Part shown: positions 21,429-33,739 of the stretch, in pieces | Layout: every line of letters starts with the position of its first letter | How positions within the stretch are numbered: the first letter of the stretch is position 1 | NCBI GenBank assembly: GCA_036346355.1 | Contig: CM070576.1 | Location: 57,707,712-57,771,711 of the forward strand | DNA from: Rhipidocladum racemiflorum | Taxonomy: Eukaryota; Streptophyta; Magnoliopsida; Poales; Poaceae | Direction of reading: 5' to 3' | DNA: 64,000 nt | Made by a program: the position numbers and the translations under genes | Notes under the pieces: model-generated | Told to the model about the DNA's origin: nothing | The model's input: the letters and a program-made list of their open reading frames with translations, nothing else | The model's database searches: none

Positions 21429-24165
21429 TGTGACGGACCGTCTTTTTAGGGGCAGTGCGAAAACTCACAACAGTTACCCAGGAAGACTAACTGTTGGAAA
21501 ACAAGAGTACAATTACCTGGCAAAAGCAAATCCAACTCTTTTTATTCAATATAGGGCCTAACGGCCAGGGTTTTTACAAAAGAGGGCGCAGCAGGGCCCG
21601 AATAACTTACAATCAAAACACCGCACAGGCAGGCCTGAGCAAAAGACCAAGACATCAAAACCAGACAAAATCGCCAACTACGAACTCCTGAAACGCTCCA
21701 GCTTCTTCAAACTCTGAAAGGGTCGGGGGTTGCAAGGGTGAGTACGGGAGTACTCAACAAGTCTACGGAGAATTCTGAATATTATATGCAGGGGTATTCC
21801 AAAGGATGGCAGTAGGGTTAAGTATCTGGATGCAGTTTTATTTTCCAACTCATTTTACATTTGAAGCACAAACCAATAAATAATAGTTAAGGGGGGGTTC
21901 GCAAGTTCAACAGCACTTAACCAACTCCTTCCAAATTCCAAAACAATTATCTTGAGCTTGGTTACAGGTATCACCCCAGGTTCAAACTTAACTTCATTAA
22001 CCGGAAGTACGGCGTATTCGAATACCATCAAGATTAACTCTGCAGAGGTGCTCAGCTTTACCCACAAGATATCAACGACCGTTACTCACAGGCAACTAGA
22101 ATACATGCGGTCGGTCGAGATGATCACAAAGATTTAGTTAACCATTCCTGTTGATTTAGTTGTTAACCGATAGTTGTATAGCTACCTTGGGCTCACAGTC
22201 CCCCATTAGCATCTACCGTTGTGAGAACCAAGAATGTCGTGAAGGACCATTCCCGTTCCACCCCTCCGGTGCACTTCCCTGCCAGGAAGGCCCGGTCCCC
22301 ATTCTCTCCAGAGAATGGTAGCCACCAAAAGAATCCGGTTTTTAGGTTCAGGAATGATTAATTTACCGAGCCATGTCGGATACTAGTCTGCCGACTAGTC
22401 CGACCTGTGGTTGAGCGGATACTTAAGTTGTTTACTTTGCTCAAGGGGGGTTGTTAACCTTACACTGCCAAAGATCAAGCCTTTATCCGCAAACCCGATC
22501 CAGTATCCCATAATACCGGCCACCAAACAAACCAAGGCATTAATCATCAGCCGGGGATCGGAGTTACATCCACTCCGGGATTTATCCGATTCTGTCCCCC
22601 AAACTGTAGCACTTTCACAAACATCCGAATCAGAGATTCGGCAGCATTTTATTTCCTTTTTTGAAAAGCATTTGAGCTAACTACGAGATTAATAATAACT
22701 AACTTAGTGGGTAATAGTAATCATCTAGGGTTACAAAGGATTTAATCTGGTTCAAAAATTTCAAGGAGGTTTCATGATCAATTCGGCATTACCTAGGTAT
22801 CATGTCATTCCAAAATAACGGTTTTCAATAATTCAACATACAGTGAAATAATGCGATATAAAATAATTAATACTAAGTAATACATGGCATGTTTGGGATC
22901 AACATGATCAAGGGTGTACGGCTTGCCTTGCTCGGCGATCGGATCGGCTGAACTGCAGTCGAAGTAGTCGTTCGGGGCTCCTGTCGGGTCCAACGTCTGC
23001 TCCGGGATCTGCGGCTGCTCCTGGAACAGCTCCGGCTCCAGGGACTGCTTCTGGAATTGTCCAACGTCTGGATCTAGCGCGACAAGAACGAACGACAAAT
23101 AAAGAAACGAAAAACGGAAAAGAACCGGAAACGAAAACGAAATCGGAAACCGGAACTGGCCCGAGAGAGAGAACGAAGGGCGAATTGGGCAATTCGGAAT
23201 TTTGGGAACTCCAGATTGAGGAACGGAGGGCATTTTTGGACTCGGGGGATCGAAACGGTTCGGATAGTGTATTTGGTGGGTTTCTGGGGCTCACGGAATT
23301 TTTGGGGAGTTTTCTGGGGGTTTTTCTGGAATTTTAAAATGATTTTTCGAATTAATAATGATTTATTAAATCGAAAAATCGGAAACACTGCTTCGGCAGT
23401 GTTGGGCTGGCTTTCGCGGGAAATGGGCCGAACGGCCCATTCGGCCTGGCTAGGCGCGAGGCGAGCGCGTGGGGCGGGGCCCAGGCGGCGAGGAGGCACT
23501 GGCGGCGGGCCCGCTGTCGGCCGAGGCGCACGCACCGCTAGGGTTAGGGTTTCGCGAGGCGGCGGGCGGCCGAGCGAGGCGGCGGCGCTGCCGCAGCGGG
23601 CGATCGCCGGAGGCAGGAAGGAGGAGGAGCTCACCAAGGGGCGACGGAGCGGGCGAGGAGGAGACGAGGGGCTCGCGGGCTTTATAGGCGCGAGGCGAGG
23701 CGAGCTCCATGCGGGAGCGAGGCGCGCTGGCCAGTGGCGGTCACCGGCGGCGGGCTCAGCCTTGGCGCGAGCTGAGCGGCGGCGCAGCACGGGTCGGCGA
23801 GACCGGACAAGGCGGCGCGACGGCGTGGCGCTGGTCGCGGCCGAGCGAGGCGGCGGCCACGGAGCGGTCCGGTCAGAGACCGGGAACCGGGCGGCGGCGC
23901 GAGGGCGCGAGGCGGCGGGGCAGCGCGCGACACGGAAGGGCGCAAGGCGGCGGGGACGGAGGCGGCCGGGAGCTGGGCCAGCTGGGCCTGGCGAGACCAA
24001 CGGGCCGGAGAGGAGATGGGCCGGACGGCCCACAAGCAAGGAATTTGGCCCCAAAACAGAAAAACGAAAAAACCAAATCAAAAGCGAATTCAAATTCCAA
24101 TTCAAACTTGAACCGAAATCTGAACAAACTCCAAATTAAATCATTTTGAATTTCGGGTTGTTTCA
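21429..24165 (-). repeat. 3' LTR of the outer element
   Basis: Nearly identical to 49115-51868 outside a GC-rich block (about 23,450-24,000), where the two LTRs differ strongly. That block is also GC-rich enough to show long spurious ORFs on both strands. Confidence 0.92.
23681..23686 (-). promoter_or_regulatory. TATA box in the 3' LTR of the outer element
   Basis: TATAAA on the minus strand, followed by GCCCGCGAGCCCCTCGTC. The same box occurs at the equivalent place in the other LTR, so it marks the U3/R promoter. Confidence 0.6.
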
Positions 24166-24178
24166 ACCTACCCCACTT
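24166..24178 (-). other. Polypurine tract of the outer element
   Basis: On the minus strand AAGTGGGGTAGGT ends directly at the first base of the 3' LTR (TGAAACAACCC). Confidence 0.7.
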
Positions 24179-25868
24179 AAAACAAATCTCGTCCCCGAGA
24201 TTTATTCCTCCTGGGAGAAAGGTTGGGAAACTACTGCTGCAAACTGATTCCTTCTTCCAAGGTTTCATTTAGTACGTGATCCTTCCACAGTACTCGGCAA
24301 TTCTGACAATTCTTAAACTCAATCTTTTTCCTCCAAGACTTCCATGTCCCTGACTGGTCTCTTTACGCAGAACTAAACCCTTTAGCGGTACCTGACCTGA
24401 CTGTTGGCGGAAATGTCCTCTCAGTTGGGAATATCTGAAACATACTGCGAACTCTTGAAAAATCCTGAATTGACTGTGACTCGCATGCCACTTCTCTGTT
24501 AGAAACCTGATACGGTTCAGTCTAGCTAGGCTTAGCTTCCTTTCTTCATCCAAATGGCGCTGACTTCAATGGAATCACTCTTAGACAATGAAATCTCTGA
24601 TTTAATAGCTAATGTCACTTCTTCAGCATACTTTCCGTCGTATCCCATCAGTCTTCAAACTTTCTGACAACTCTCACCTGATCTTCTGTATCATAAATAG
24701 GCTGTGGTCCAAAGCCATTTCTATTTAGTCTTTATCCAATTTAAAAGGGGGTCGACACTTTCCTCCGTAAGGGGTTCCGAAGGGTATCATATCCAGACTG
24801 ACTTGGCAACTGAGGCTGTACTGAGATTCTGCGGACGGCAATAAGTGGTCCAATTTGGTCTCATGTGTTAGAGCGCAGGCTCTCAACACTTCCTTTAGAT
24901 TTTGGCTGTTTCTTCTCTGCTTGTCTATCTGGCTGAGGGTGGTGTACGGGGTCAAAGTTCAAATCTGTCCTTGTAGCCTTATGCAGACTTTCCCTGAACA
25001 TTGAGCTAAACTAGCTCATTAATCTGATTTAGTGGTGCTCCTTGTGGTCTGTCGATCTGAGTTGAATCTAATCCTGCCAACTTGTCCTTTCTGACGATAT
25101 GTCCGATAGGTACGAGGTGAGTTTCTCTGGGAAATCCATAAGTGACGTTCTATCCGTCGTCAATCCTTGCTGAGTTTTTAGGTAACCTAGTGGCAAGGTT
25201 TTCCTTTCTCTTTCATTCCCATATGGGCTCTGTAAGTGACTGCGGCTATCTGACTGTTGCTTTGGTGGTCCACCTCATCTGTCTGACACTTGTTACATCC
25301 ATCCATGTGTTTGTTCACATCTTTCTTCATTACTTCCTGCTGGTACTCCCTTCTCAAATCTTGGTGCGTTCTCGCACTCCGTTGGGTATCGATCATTTGG
25401 GTATGCGAACTTCTGTCAAAATCAATCCTCTTATATCCTTATTATCCGGGACACTCGTGAAATTAGGCTCCGACTGCTTAATTTCAGGTATCTCTTTCCG
25501 TGTCTCTGAGTTTCCTTGTGCATGCATTGTCTTGTTGGATCTGACTTCATAAACTGGCTGTTCCTCGTGGAAAATCTCGTGACACTTCTGACACTGTCTG
25601 CTGGTTCAACTGTCATAACTCTGACTCTAGTTGTGGGGAGATGCTCTTTCCTCGAGTTAAGCGATAGCATGCCCTTTTGCTTAAGGCATCAGCTATCACA
25701 CTAGCTCTTTCTCATGGATGGTACTGAACTCTGGAGTCGCAATCCTTTACTTGGCTCCATCCATTTTTCTTTCATCCCCTTAGTCTTTTCCAAAACGTGA
25801 ACGGTCTTTGCTGACTTCCTATCATGTGTCGGGTCATCTTCCTCGTACGGCTTGAGCTGTCATAAAGC
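24179..25868 (-). other. Non-coding interior of the outer element (3' part)
   Basis: Pyrimidine-biased on the plus strand, with many CTGAC/TCTGAC phrases and short ORFs only. No pol motif in any frame. It continues at 46,377 once the inner element is removed. Confidence 0.6.
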
Positions 25869-25873
25869 ATACT

Positions 25874-26512
25874 TGTCGACGATTGGAGAACGGCTCCCGT
25901 CGAGCTTACTTGTTGAATGGGGGATCAACAGGGCCCCGTCGTGCAGATCGAAGAGGTCGTTCGAGCGATGCGAGGTCGGGAGAAGAAGAAAAGGGGGACA
26001 CGGTGTTTATCCTGGTTCGGGCCTCCCTCTGCCGGGATAACAGCCCTACTCCAGTGTATTATGTTCTATCTCTCTTTTTCTCCCCTCCCTTTACAAATCT
26101 TCAGGGGGGGTTTAAATAATATGACTATAGGTACCGAAAAAGGCAACTACCTCCTGGGATCACGCTACGTATCCATATCCGTGACCTGTTGTCCTTGATT
26201 TTCGCGCTATTTGAATTTCGGGTATGATCTCCCTTGATCTCCGGCTGATTGGTTGGCTCCTTCCTTCCTCGTAGCGTTCGCTGGGCCCCCCGACCAAACA
26301 CCCGAGTAGGTCGTGGCCTCTACGAGCATGCTTGCTCGTGGGGGGACGTGTTTGGTGCTTCTGCGAGTAAAGGTGCAAACGCGTATGCTCGGAGGAGAAG
26401 GAGGGACGCTCGTTTCGTTCTCCCGAGCATCTTCTTTTAGTATCGCTTGGTCGGCGGGTTTAGCTTTTCACGGGGGTACCGTGGTCTTTTGCCAGATAGC
26501 CAATCCCCGACA
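25874..26512 (-). repeat. 3' LTR of the Tat element
   Basis: 639 bp, TG...CA termini, essentially identical to 45733-46371. A possible TATA-like TATTTAAAC lies on the minus strand at about 26,108-26,116. Confidence 0.95.
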
Positions 26513-26525
26513 GCTAGCCCCCGAG
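26513..26525 (-). other. Polypurine tract of the Tat element
   Basis: On the minus strand CTCGGGGGCTAGC precedes the LTR start TGTCGGGG. Confidence 0.6.
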
Positions 26526-26924
26526 GTTCAAGCGGGGAACCCTCGGGCTTCCCCTTGAGCCTAAGAAGACTTGAGGGGGGATTGAATTTCTTTTGGTCGT
26601 GGTTCACGACCATTTTACTGTCGGAGACGAGCTTCTTTACATCGGCGTGCACGCCCGCGTGGCGCGTCGTTTGGTTGTTCTGCGGTTCCTTTTGAGAAGC
26701 CTTCTGCAGCATGCGGCAGTTTCTCGGGAAGCGGCGCTTTCTCCGGCCAGGTGTCGCTACGTGATAGGCGGCGATTTTTATCCCGTCCCTTCACTGTCTT
26801 TTTAACCCTTTCTGCCGGGAGAGGTCGGAGTTACACCGTGTCTCTTTGCTCGTCTTCGGCCAAAAAAACCTTCCAAGAGCCCCAACGCCCAAGAACCCTT
26901 TTCGCTCCTCTTCCTTCTTTGGCC

Positions 26925-29900
26925 ATGGCGCGCTTCAAGGTCAGCCAGATGACCCGAAGGAGGCTCCAGGCTCTCACGGATGAGGGGTACGTTGACCCAA
27001 GCTCGGGTCGAGTGCCCGGGGGCGACGCGGTGCCAGCACCGCGGGAGACGGAGATCGTCTCCTGTGAGTTGTACGCCATCAACGGGCTTCGTCTGCCCGA
27101 GAGCGACTTCCTCGCCTCCGTGCTTGCCTTCTGCGGGTGCGAGATCTCTCATCTCCACCCCAACTCTATCCTTTCTCTCGCAGTCTTCTCCCATCTTTGT
27201 GAGGCGTACGTGGGTGTAGTGCCCACGGCTAGCCTTTTCTTCCACTTCTACTCCCCCTTCCGCATGGGATGGCTCCGGCTATGCGTTTATCTTCGCCTCC
27301 GGCCCAACCGACCATACGAGTACCCTCTTGTTGCTTTGAAGGACTCGGTGTCGGGTTGGGCCGACCTCTGTTCTACCGGAAGAAGGCGGAGGGGTCCCGA
27401 TTGGTCTACATCGGGAGGACGCTCCGCCATCGAGACGGCAGTGCGCCTGCCTCAGGTAACCCGAGGAAGAGTGGGTGCTCAGGACGATCAGTGAGCTCGC
27501 CCAGATGGGGCTCACTGGTCGAGACATCGCCCGGGACTTTACCTTCAACCGGGTGTCCCCCCTGAGGCGCCGCGAGCACCCCTTCTTCGAGGTGACCGGG
27601 TGGCATGACTTCACCCGTGAGGATAACGCAGGTATGTTCCTGGACCTCTTTCCCGAGCATCGCTGCTTTCTGGTGATCGGTGCTATATATATATATATAT
27701 TAATCTTTGGTCGTGACGCAGCTCCGAGAACGGACTGGGTTGACGAGAGGGTCGCCGAGATGTTCGGTGCCCCGAAGGAGAAGGAGCTGACGCCCAATCG
27801 TCAGATCCCCAAGAACGTCTTTGACCGCGGTGACGCGGTTAGTACATCTTCCTGCTTCCGCCCGAGGGCATGTTTTCCGAGCTTATTTCTCCCGATCTCT
27901 GTTTGCAGGAGAAGGTCGCCCTTGACCTTGCCGTGTCGAGCGCCGCAGCGCTGCCGCAAGCCAGCACCCCGGCCAGGGGTTCCCGCAAGAGGACGGCGGG
28001 TCGAGGTAGCCAGGCATCCGCCTCGCCTCCCCGCGCCAAGCGGTCGAAGCGCCGAGCTTCGACCAGGACCGCCACGCCGCACCTTGAGTACGCCGACCGC
28101 CAGGAGGTAAGCGAACTCCGAATCTGGTATGATGACTTCAAACAGAGGAGGCCGAGTGATGGGCCGATCGGGAACAGCTCACGAAAGCAAAGAGGAAGGC
28201 CGAGGAGGAGGCCAGGTCCCTCCCGACCAAGGAGCGGCTGGAGAGGCAGATCAAGGCCCTCCAGGACCAGCTTATTCGGGTGGTCGATGCCCCCGAGGAG
28301 GAGGAAGAAGAGGAGGCCACCTATGCTCTGGTCAGAAGGACCAGGAGGTCGACCTCTCAAGCAACCTCCGTGCTGGAAGAGGTCGACATGGACGACGTCG
28401 ACCCGGCGATGGCACGTGCTAGCGATGCCGCGGAGGAGCGCGTCGTGGTCGTGGCCGAGGCCTACGAGGCCGCCGCGGGCAGGTCGCCCATGGCCCTAGG
28501 CGAGGAGGCCGAGGAGGATGGCGCTGCTCGTCGGGCAGAAGGTAAGCTTCCACTTCATTCTCTTGTTCTGTCCTTGTCTTGCGATTTTCTTCGGGCTAAC
28601 CCCACCCCGTTTGGTGTGGGCGTGATAGCTCGGATGTTGCTTTTGACTTCCGCCGATGGCCGAGGAGATCATCGATTCTGCGATTGACGCCGAGCTCGAC
28701 CGCGTCGTCGACCAAGTGATGGCCGAGGCGGAGGAGCGCCGGCGTGCGGACTCGATGGAGCCCGAGCTTCCTCGGCGGGACCCGTGGGCGTGGAACTGTT
28801 CGGCCGCGGAGGCGAGGAGCCGCAGGGGCCGAGACCAAGAAGCCTTGGCCTTGGTCCCTTGCGAAGAGGTAAGCGCGAGCGAGCCCCAGGCGACGGGCTC
28901 CGGTGGTCAAGTGGTGGTGGCTTCCGACCCACCGCCCTTGGCCGTGAGCCAAGAGGAGGAGCTGGTTACTGCCAGCCAGCCACCTCCAACTGCGGACCAA
29001 GGGGAAGATGCGGTCGTGATTGCCCAGCCACTTCCAGCCGCGGAAGTGATCGCTGAGCCCGACCAGCTGCCTCCGTCTGCGGACCACGAAGAGGAGGTGG
29101 CCGTTGATGGGCTGGAGGTGGTCGTCCTCGACCAATCGCCTCCGAGCGTGGAGCTCCCATTGCTTCCGGTCGCGGAGGTGCAAGGGGCGGAAGCGGCGGT
29201 TGGCGTCCAGTCCCCAAGCGCAGCGGCCGGGCAGGAAGAAGGCGGCCACGAGCCGCCTGTCGACGCAGAAGACCAACCTCAGGGTGTCCTGGGGTTGGTC
29301 GAAGGAGGAGACATCGTTGCCCTCCCGGGAGCACCGGGTGCCCAGGAGGGGCAAGATCGTGATGCGCCAGCTCGGGATCAGGATGGCCCTGCATGGGTTA
29401 ATCCCTTTTTCCGAGCTGGCGCCACCGACCGCCAGCGGCTTCAAGACAAGCTGGTCAGTCGGGCTCTTCTGGTAAGCGTTTTGCTCTCAACTTTTTATAT
29501 GAGTCGAGCAATCTTCTAGGGGTTCTTCTTGACTTTCCTTCTCCTTTGCTCCAAGTTTGCTGCGAAGGCTATGGAGGACATTGATGCCTCATGAGTTCAA
29601 AGAGAGGAGTTACGGGCGTACCATCGCGAGCAAGACGCCAAGATCGCCGATCTCGAGCGTCGGGTCTCCGAGGTGCGCGAGGCCGACCTGAAGGAGCTGG
29701 AGTCGGCGAAGAGCCTCGTCGTCGGGCTTCGGGACCAGCTCTTTGAGAGCGAGACGGCGAAGAACACTTCGGATCAGAAGTGTGCCGACCTCGAAGAGGA
29801 GCTGGGGAAGTTGCGGCTGGAGGTCCCGACTGCGCCGAACTCCAACGAGCTCGAGGCGTGAAGAGGCCCAGCTCAAGGAGGTGCGGCGCCTTCGGAGACA

Positions 29901-30005
29901 AGCGGTGAAGGTCGTGCTGCTCGGCGGAAGGTTTTGGACCTGGAGGCAGAGGTCGACTCCCTTAAGGAGGAACTTGCTGCCCTTCAGGTCGAGCGTAGAA
30001 CTTAG
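26925..30005 (+). pseudogene. Antisense multi-exon ORF of the Tat element (gypsy-type transposon domain, coiled coil)
   Basis: On the strand opposite gag-pol, ATG at 26925 opens MARFKVSQMTRRRLQALTDE, followed by a region like the plant 'putative gypsy type transposon' domain (ELYAINGLRLPESDF, then ISELAQMGLTGRDIARDF at about 27,487-27,540). Splice signals define introns 27632-27721 (CAG|GTATGT...GACGCAG) and 27838-27908 (GTTAGT...TTTGCAG), each joining open frames; further donors lie at 28107 and about 28,542. Later exons give a basic Ser/Arg stretch, a Lys/Glu coiled coil, a long acidic Pro-rich repeat region (about 28,890-29,400, recurring QPPPTAD-like units) and a last coiled coil (about 29,600-29,860). 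Frameshifts at about 27,350 and 27,460, and a stop near 29,592, make this copy non-functional as read. Related antisense ORFs are known in Tat/Grande-type elements; their role is unknown. Confidence 0.65.
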
Positions 30006-30161
30006 CTCTTCTTTTATTTTTAGCTCGCGTAAATCCTGTAAAAAAGAAAACAACCTTTCGGGTTAAATGAGCAAACTCGCAGGTGTTTGGTTCTTGCCTG
30101 TTTTTCTCAAGTTCGCCTTCAACATATGCCTATATGATCCTGGTTCTGTAGAAAAAGAAAA

Positions 30162-30251
30162 CAAGTTCCTGCATAGAGCATACAGCATAGACACGAGCAA
30201 AGAAAGCAAGCTCCTGCATAGAGCATGTAGCATAGATACGAGCAAAGGATC
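30162..30251. repeat. 45 bp tandem duplication
   Basis: Two head-to-tail copies beginning CAAG(T/C)TCCTGCATAGAGCA at 30162 and 30207, in the non-coding spacer (30,010-30,730) between the antisense ORF and the integrase end. Confidence 0.85.
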
Positions 30252-30730
30252 CTTGGAAGAAGGGACGGAACGTTCCTATCATACGGAGCCCCCTTGCCAT
30301 GGACAAAGGTCGTGCCCTCACCGTTGCGAGCACGAGTTTGTTCATGGGAAAATTTAAGGGTCGCTTTGGTCGTGACGATTTTTTGAATGATTTAAATAGG
30401 TCGGTGTGTCGAGAAAAGTGTGAGCACAGAGTAGACGAGCTTTAAACCAACAATACGTAGAGCCGCCATACCCGAGTGGTCACTGAACCGGGCTTAGAGT
30501 GGATGCTCGCGCCCGACCACGCATCTGATGAAGAGCTCTTGCGGAAAGTGAACAATTAGGCGAGCATCCGTAGAGAATAAGGGAACTGGTGCGCACATAC
30601 TCGTCGGATAAGCTCGTCTGCAGTGCTGGTAGACGACGATGCTCGTTCGACAAAGCGAGGACGAAACACGAGAAAGAGGGGAAATGTTTTATTGGAAAGA
30701 ACGCAAGGGGCGCGAGAAAGGAGTACTCGT

Positions 30731-31931
30731 CTAAACGTAGAATTTACGCAGTTGATCGATGTTCCAGGTGCTGGTGAGCTCTCGACCATCTGGCATCACG
30801 AGGCGAACAGCCCCCGGGCGTGCTGTAGATACGACCGTGTAGGGTCCCTCCCACCTTGGGGTCAGCTTGTTGGCTTTCGACAGGTCTTGAACTCTTCGTA
30901 AGACCATGTCGCCGACTTGTAGGACCCTAGGCCTGACTGCCCCGGCTGCGTGCCTCACGAAGAGCACAGTAGGTAAACCGCAGACCGGAGCAACGCCCGT
31001 TCGCGTGTTGCTTCGACGAGGTCCAGGTCGACGAGGCGCTCAACCTCTTGATCGATGGAATCGATCAGTTGCACCCTTGGGGAACCTAGCACGATTTCGG
31101 CAGGCAGGATGGCCTCCGCACCGTAGACGAGTTGGAAAGGCGTTTCACCTGTGGCTCGACTCGTCGTGGTGTGGACAGACCAAAGAACGGCGGGAAGCTC
31201 ATCCACCCACTGCTGCTTGTGCTGGTTGAGGGTCTTGAAGACCCTCTTTTTTATGCCCTGGACTAGCTGCCCATTTGCTCGTTCGTTTGCTCCGTTGCTC
31301 GTGGATGCGCCACAGGCGGCGAACCTTGGTCCCGACCTCTTCGCATAACTTTGGAATAGTTCACCTGGTGAATTGGGTCCCATTATACGTGATGAGGCGG
31401 TGGGTATCGAACCGAGTTACCACATTGCTACGGAGGAACCTCTTGGCCGCTGGGCCGAGATGGTTGAGACGGCTCGGCCTCTATCCACTTAGTGAAAGTG
31501 TCGATGGCCACGAGCAAGTACTTGCGGCCTTTACGGCCTCGGGAAGGGTCCCGGGACATCGAGCCCCTGTGTCGAGAACGGCCACGAGAGTGGTATGGTT
31601 TGCGTGGCATATCTGGTTGACGGGCTTTTCGAGCATGAACCGGCATGCTCGGCAGGTCATTACGATCGACCGTCAGGCCCGCCAAGGCCGTGGGCGAAGA
31701 GTACCCTAGGCGGAAGGCCTTGCTCACAAGCGCCCCGAAGAGCGAGTGAGCTCCGCACATTCCTTCATGGATATCACGAAGAAGGTCTTGGCCTTCCTCC
31801 CGAGAGACGATCTGGAAAGGATTCCTAATGCGCCCTTCCCAGATAGGTCGTCCTCGATCGATGCATCTTGAGAAGATCGCCTTATTAGCCGGAACGCTCG
31901 GCTTCTTCCTCGGGCAATGTCCCATGCGCAA
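30731..31931 (-). pseudogene. Integrase of the Tat element (frameshifted)
   Basis: Integrase inserts the cDNA into the genome. Minus-strand blocks in order: an N-terminal zinc-binding region (LLRDIHEGMCGAHS), the core start KYLLVAIDTFTKWIEAEP, the second core part ending GETPFQLVYGAEAILPAE, and the C-terminal GDMVLRRVQDLSKANKLTPRWEG-type fold, ending at the stop at 30731. At least three frame changes separate them, and the N-terminal zinc motif and part of the core are garbled near 31,330-31,700. No chromodomain follows, consistent with the Tat branch. Confidence 0.8.
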
Positions 31932-32165
31932 GGTATTGGATGAATGGCGTCATCCAATTTGCGCTTTGCTCGAGGAAGGAGACCCTACCGCCGGTCTCTG
32001 GTGCCTCCTCTTCAGAGGGAATGGAGGGCTTATGTAGGTGCTCGACAAGCACCCCCGCCGGAGCGGCGGTTTGAGAGGAACCGACCTTAGACATTTGGTC
32101 ACCAGTGGAATTATCCTTCCTGGGATGTAGATTACCGAAATTCTTGAAGTATTTCTCCATCTTCC
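31932..32165 (-). other. RNase H-integrase connector of the Tat element
   Basis: A minus-strand frame carries a connector typical of plant Ty3/gypsy pol (VEHLHKPSIPSEEE, then WMTPFIQYLAHGTLPEEEAE), linking the archaeal-type RNase H to integrase. Confidence 0.65.
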
Positions 32166-32460
32166 TTACTTCGCCAGGCATGCAGCGCCATTGAGGTATC
32201 GAACACCGATACTCCTTGTTGACTGGTTCACGACCAACTGTGAATCGCCCTTCACAGTGAGCCGTTGGACTCCTAGCGATTTACATGCCCGAAGCCCGGC
32301 CAAAAGGCCTTCGTACTCTGCCGCGTTGTTAGTCGCGGCGAAATGTATTTGGATGGCGTACTGAAGTTGCTCTCCATCCGGGGAGACCAAGACGACGCCT
32401 TGACCCAGGCGCTCGTATGCTCGGGATCCATCAAAATACAAGGTCCAGGAGTTTTCCCTT
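32166..32460 (-). pseudogene. Archaeal-type RNase H (aRH) domain of the Tat element
   Basis: YFDGSR with the first catalytic Asp, then VVLVSPDGEQ, ATNNAAEYEGLLAGLRACK with the catalytic Glu, and GDSQLVVNQ with the next Asp. This second RNase H beside the retroviral one is the marker of the Tat lineage. It is open over about 90 codons but out of frame with its neighbours. Confidence 0.82.
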
Positions 32461-32512
32461 GAATCATTGGTCCCACTGGTGGTGGTGCGGAGCCGACCAT
32501 TACGCCACGAAA

Positions 32513-32937
32513 TCAGCCAAGACTTGTGATTTTATCGCCGTGCGGGCTGAGAACACCGGCTCGAACTCGGCGAGCTCCATTGCCCACTTGGCTATGCGAC
32601 CACCGGGCGCCCCGATTTTTCAGATTTCCCTGAGTGGGAAGCCGGTCGGCACCACGATCTTGTGTGCTTGAAAGTAGTGACGCAACTTCCTCGGAGGCCA
32701 TCGAACGAGTACTGAGTTTACGGACCTCGGGTAACGCTCCTTTGGTCCATGAAGTACTTGGCGACGTAATAGATAGGTCGGCCGGGTACCATCTCTCTCT
32801 ACCGCTAACACCGAGCTCACCGCGCTTGGGTCGCGCCAGGTATAGCGACAATTCTTCCCCGTGGGTGTGACGAGGGCGGGCGGCTTGAGATGTCTTGTTT
32901 TAGCTCTTTGAACGAGCGATCGACTTCCTCCGTCCAC
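32513..32937 (-). pseudogene. Gypsy RNase H (gRH) region of the Tat element
   Basis: Minus-strand blocks SAVSSVLAVERDG, LHGPKERYP and KLRHYFQAHKIVVPTGFPLR match the canonical Ty3/gypsy RNase H that directly follows RT, continuing toward AKWAMELAEFEP-like sequence in another frame. Frame changes are frequent. Confidence 0.75.
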
Positions 32938-32964
32938 ATGAAGCCATCATGCTTGCGGAGGGCT

Positions 32965-33730
32965 TTAAAGAAAGGTAGCCTCGCTTCCCCAAAGGAGATG
33001 AACCGGCTTAAGGCGGCCATTCTTAGGTCGAGCTTGTACTTCCTTTACGCACGTGGGCGACCTCATGTTCTCAATGGCTTTGATTTTCTCCGGGTTTGCC
33101 CCAACGCCATGTGGCCCGACCATGTAGCCGAGCACCTTGCCAGCCTTCACGCCGAACACGCATTTCTCTGGATTTAGCTTTATTCGATGCTTATTGAGGT
33201 TACAGAAAGTTTCTTCCAAGTCAGCAACGTGACCCGAAGTGCTCTTGCTTTTGACAACTATGTCGTCGACATAGACCTCCAAATTTCGACCTACTTGGTC
33301 TGCGAAAGTTTTCTGCATGAGGCGCTGAAAGGTTGCTCCCGCATTTCTCGAGGCCGAAAGACATGGTCGAGCAGCGGAAGGTACCGAATGGGGTGATGAA
33401 GGAAGTCTTTTCCTCGTCTTCGCGCGATAGGTCGATCTCGATGATAGCTGAATAGGCGTCTAGGAAGCTCATGGTGCGTGACCTGCCGTCGCTGGCCCAC
33501 TAATTGATCTATGCGAGGCAGCGGATAGTTGTCTTTTGGGCATCTGCGCTCGCGTTCCGTGTGATCGACGCATTACGCGCCACTTGCCTCCTTTCTTCCT
33601 CGACCCGAGGCTGGGTTGGCTAGCCACTCGGAGTGCTCGATCTCTCCGATGAAGCCAACTTTTAGGAGTTTGTCGAGTTCCTCGGATGATTGCCTGCTTT
33701 TCCGGGAAAAGCGTCTAAGTTTCGTCTCAC
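32965..33730 (-). pseudogene. Reverse transcriptase of the Tat element (frameshifted)
   Basis: Minus-strand blocks in order: SSEELDKLLKVGFIGEIEHS and EWLANPAS (about 33,600-33,690), SFLDAYSAIIEIDLSREDEE with FITPFGTFRCSTM (33472-33340), then QKTFADQVGRNLEVYVDDIV, with the catalytic YVDD at about 33,260, and LNPEKCVFGVKAGKVLGYMV. At least two frameshifts interrupt the domain, and the expected GYHQID-type residues are altered (SAIIEID). Confidence 0.85.
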
Positions 33731-33739
33731 TGGTTTTTG

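Noticed and set aside
23074..24139. Overlapping open frames of 343 (minus) and 307 (plus) codons
   Set aside because: They lie in the GC-rich LTR block of the outer element on both strands at once, have Arg/Ala/Pro-skewed composition and no domain, and are not preserved in the partner LTR.
28596..29444. Long minus-strand ORF opposite the antisense gene
   Set aside because: A shadow of the acidic repeat region on the plus strand, caused by its codon bias.
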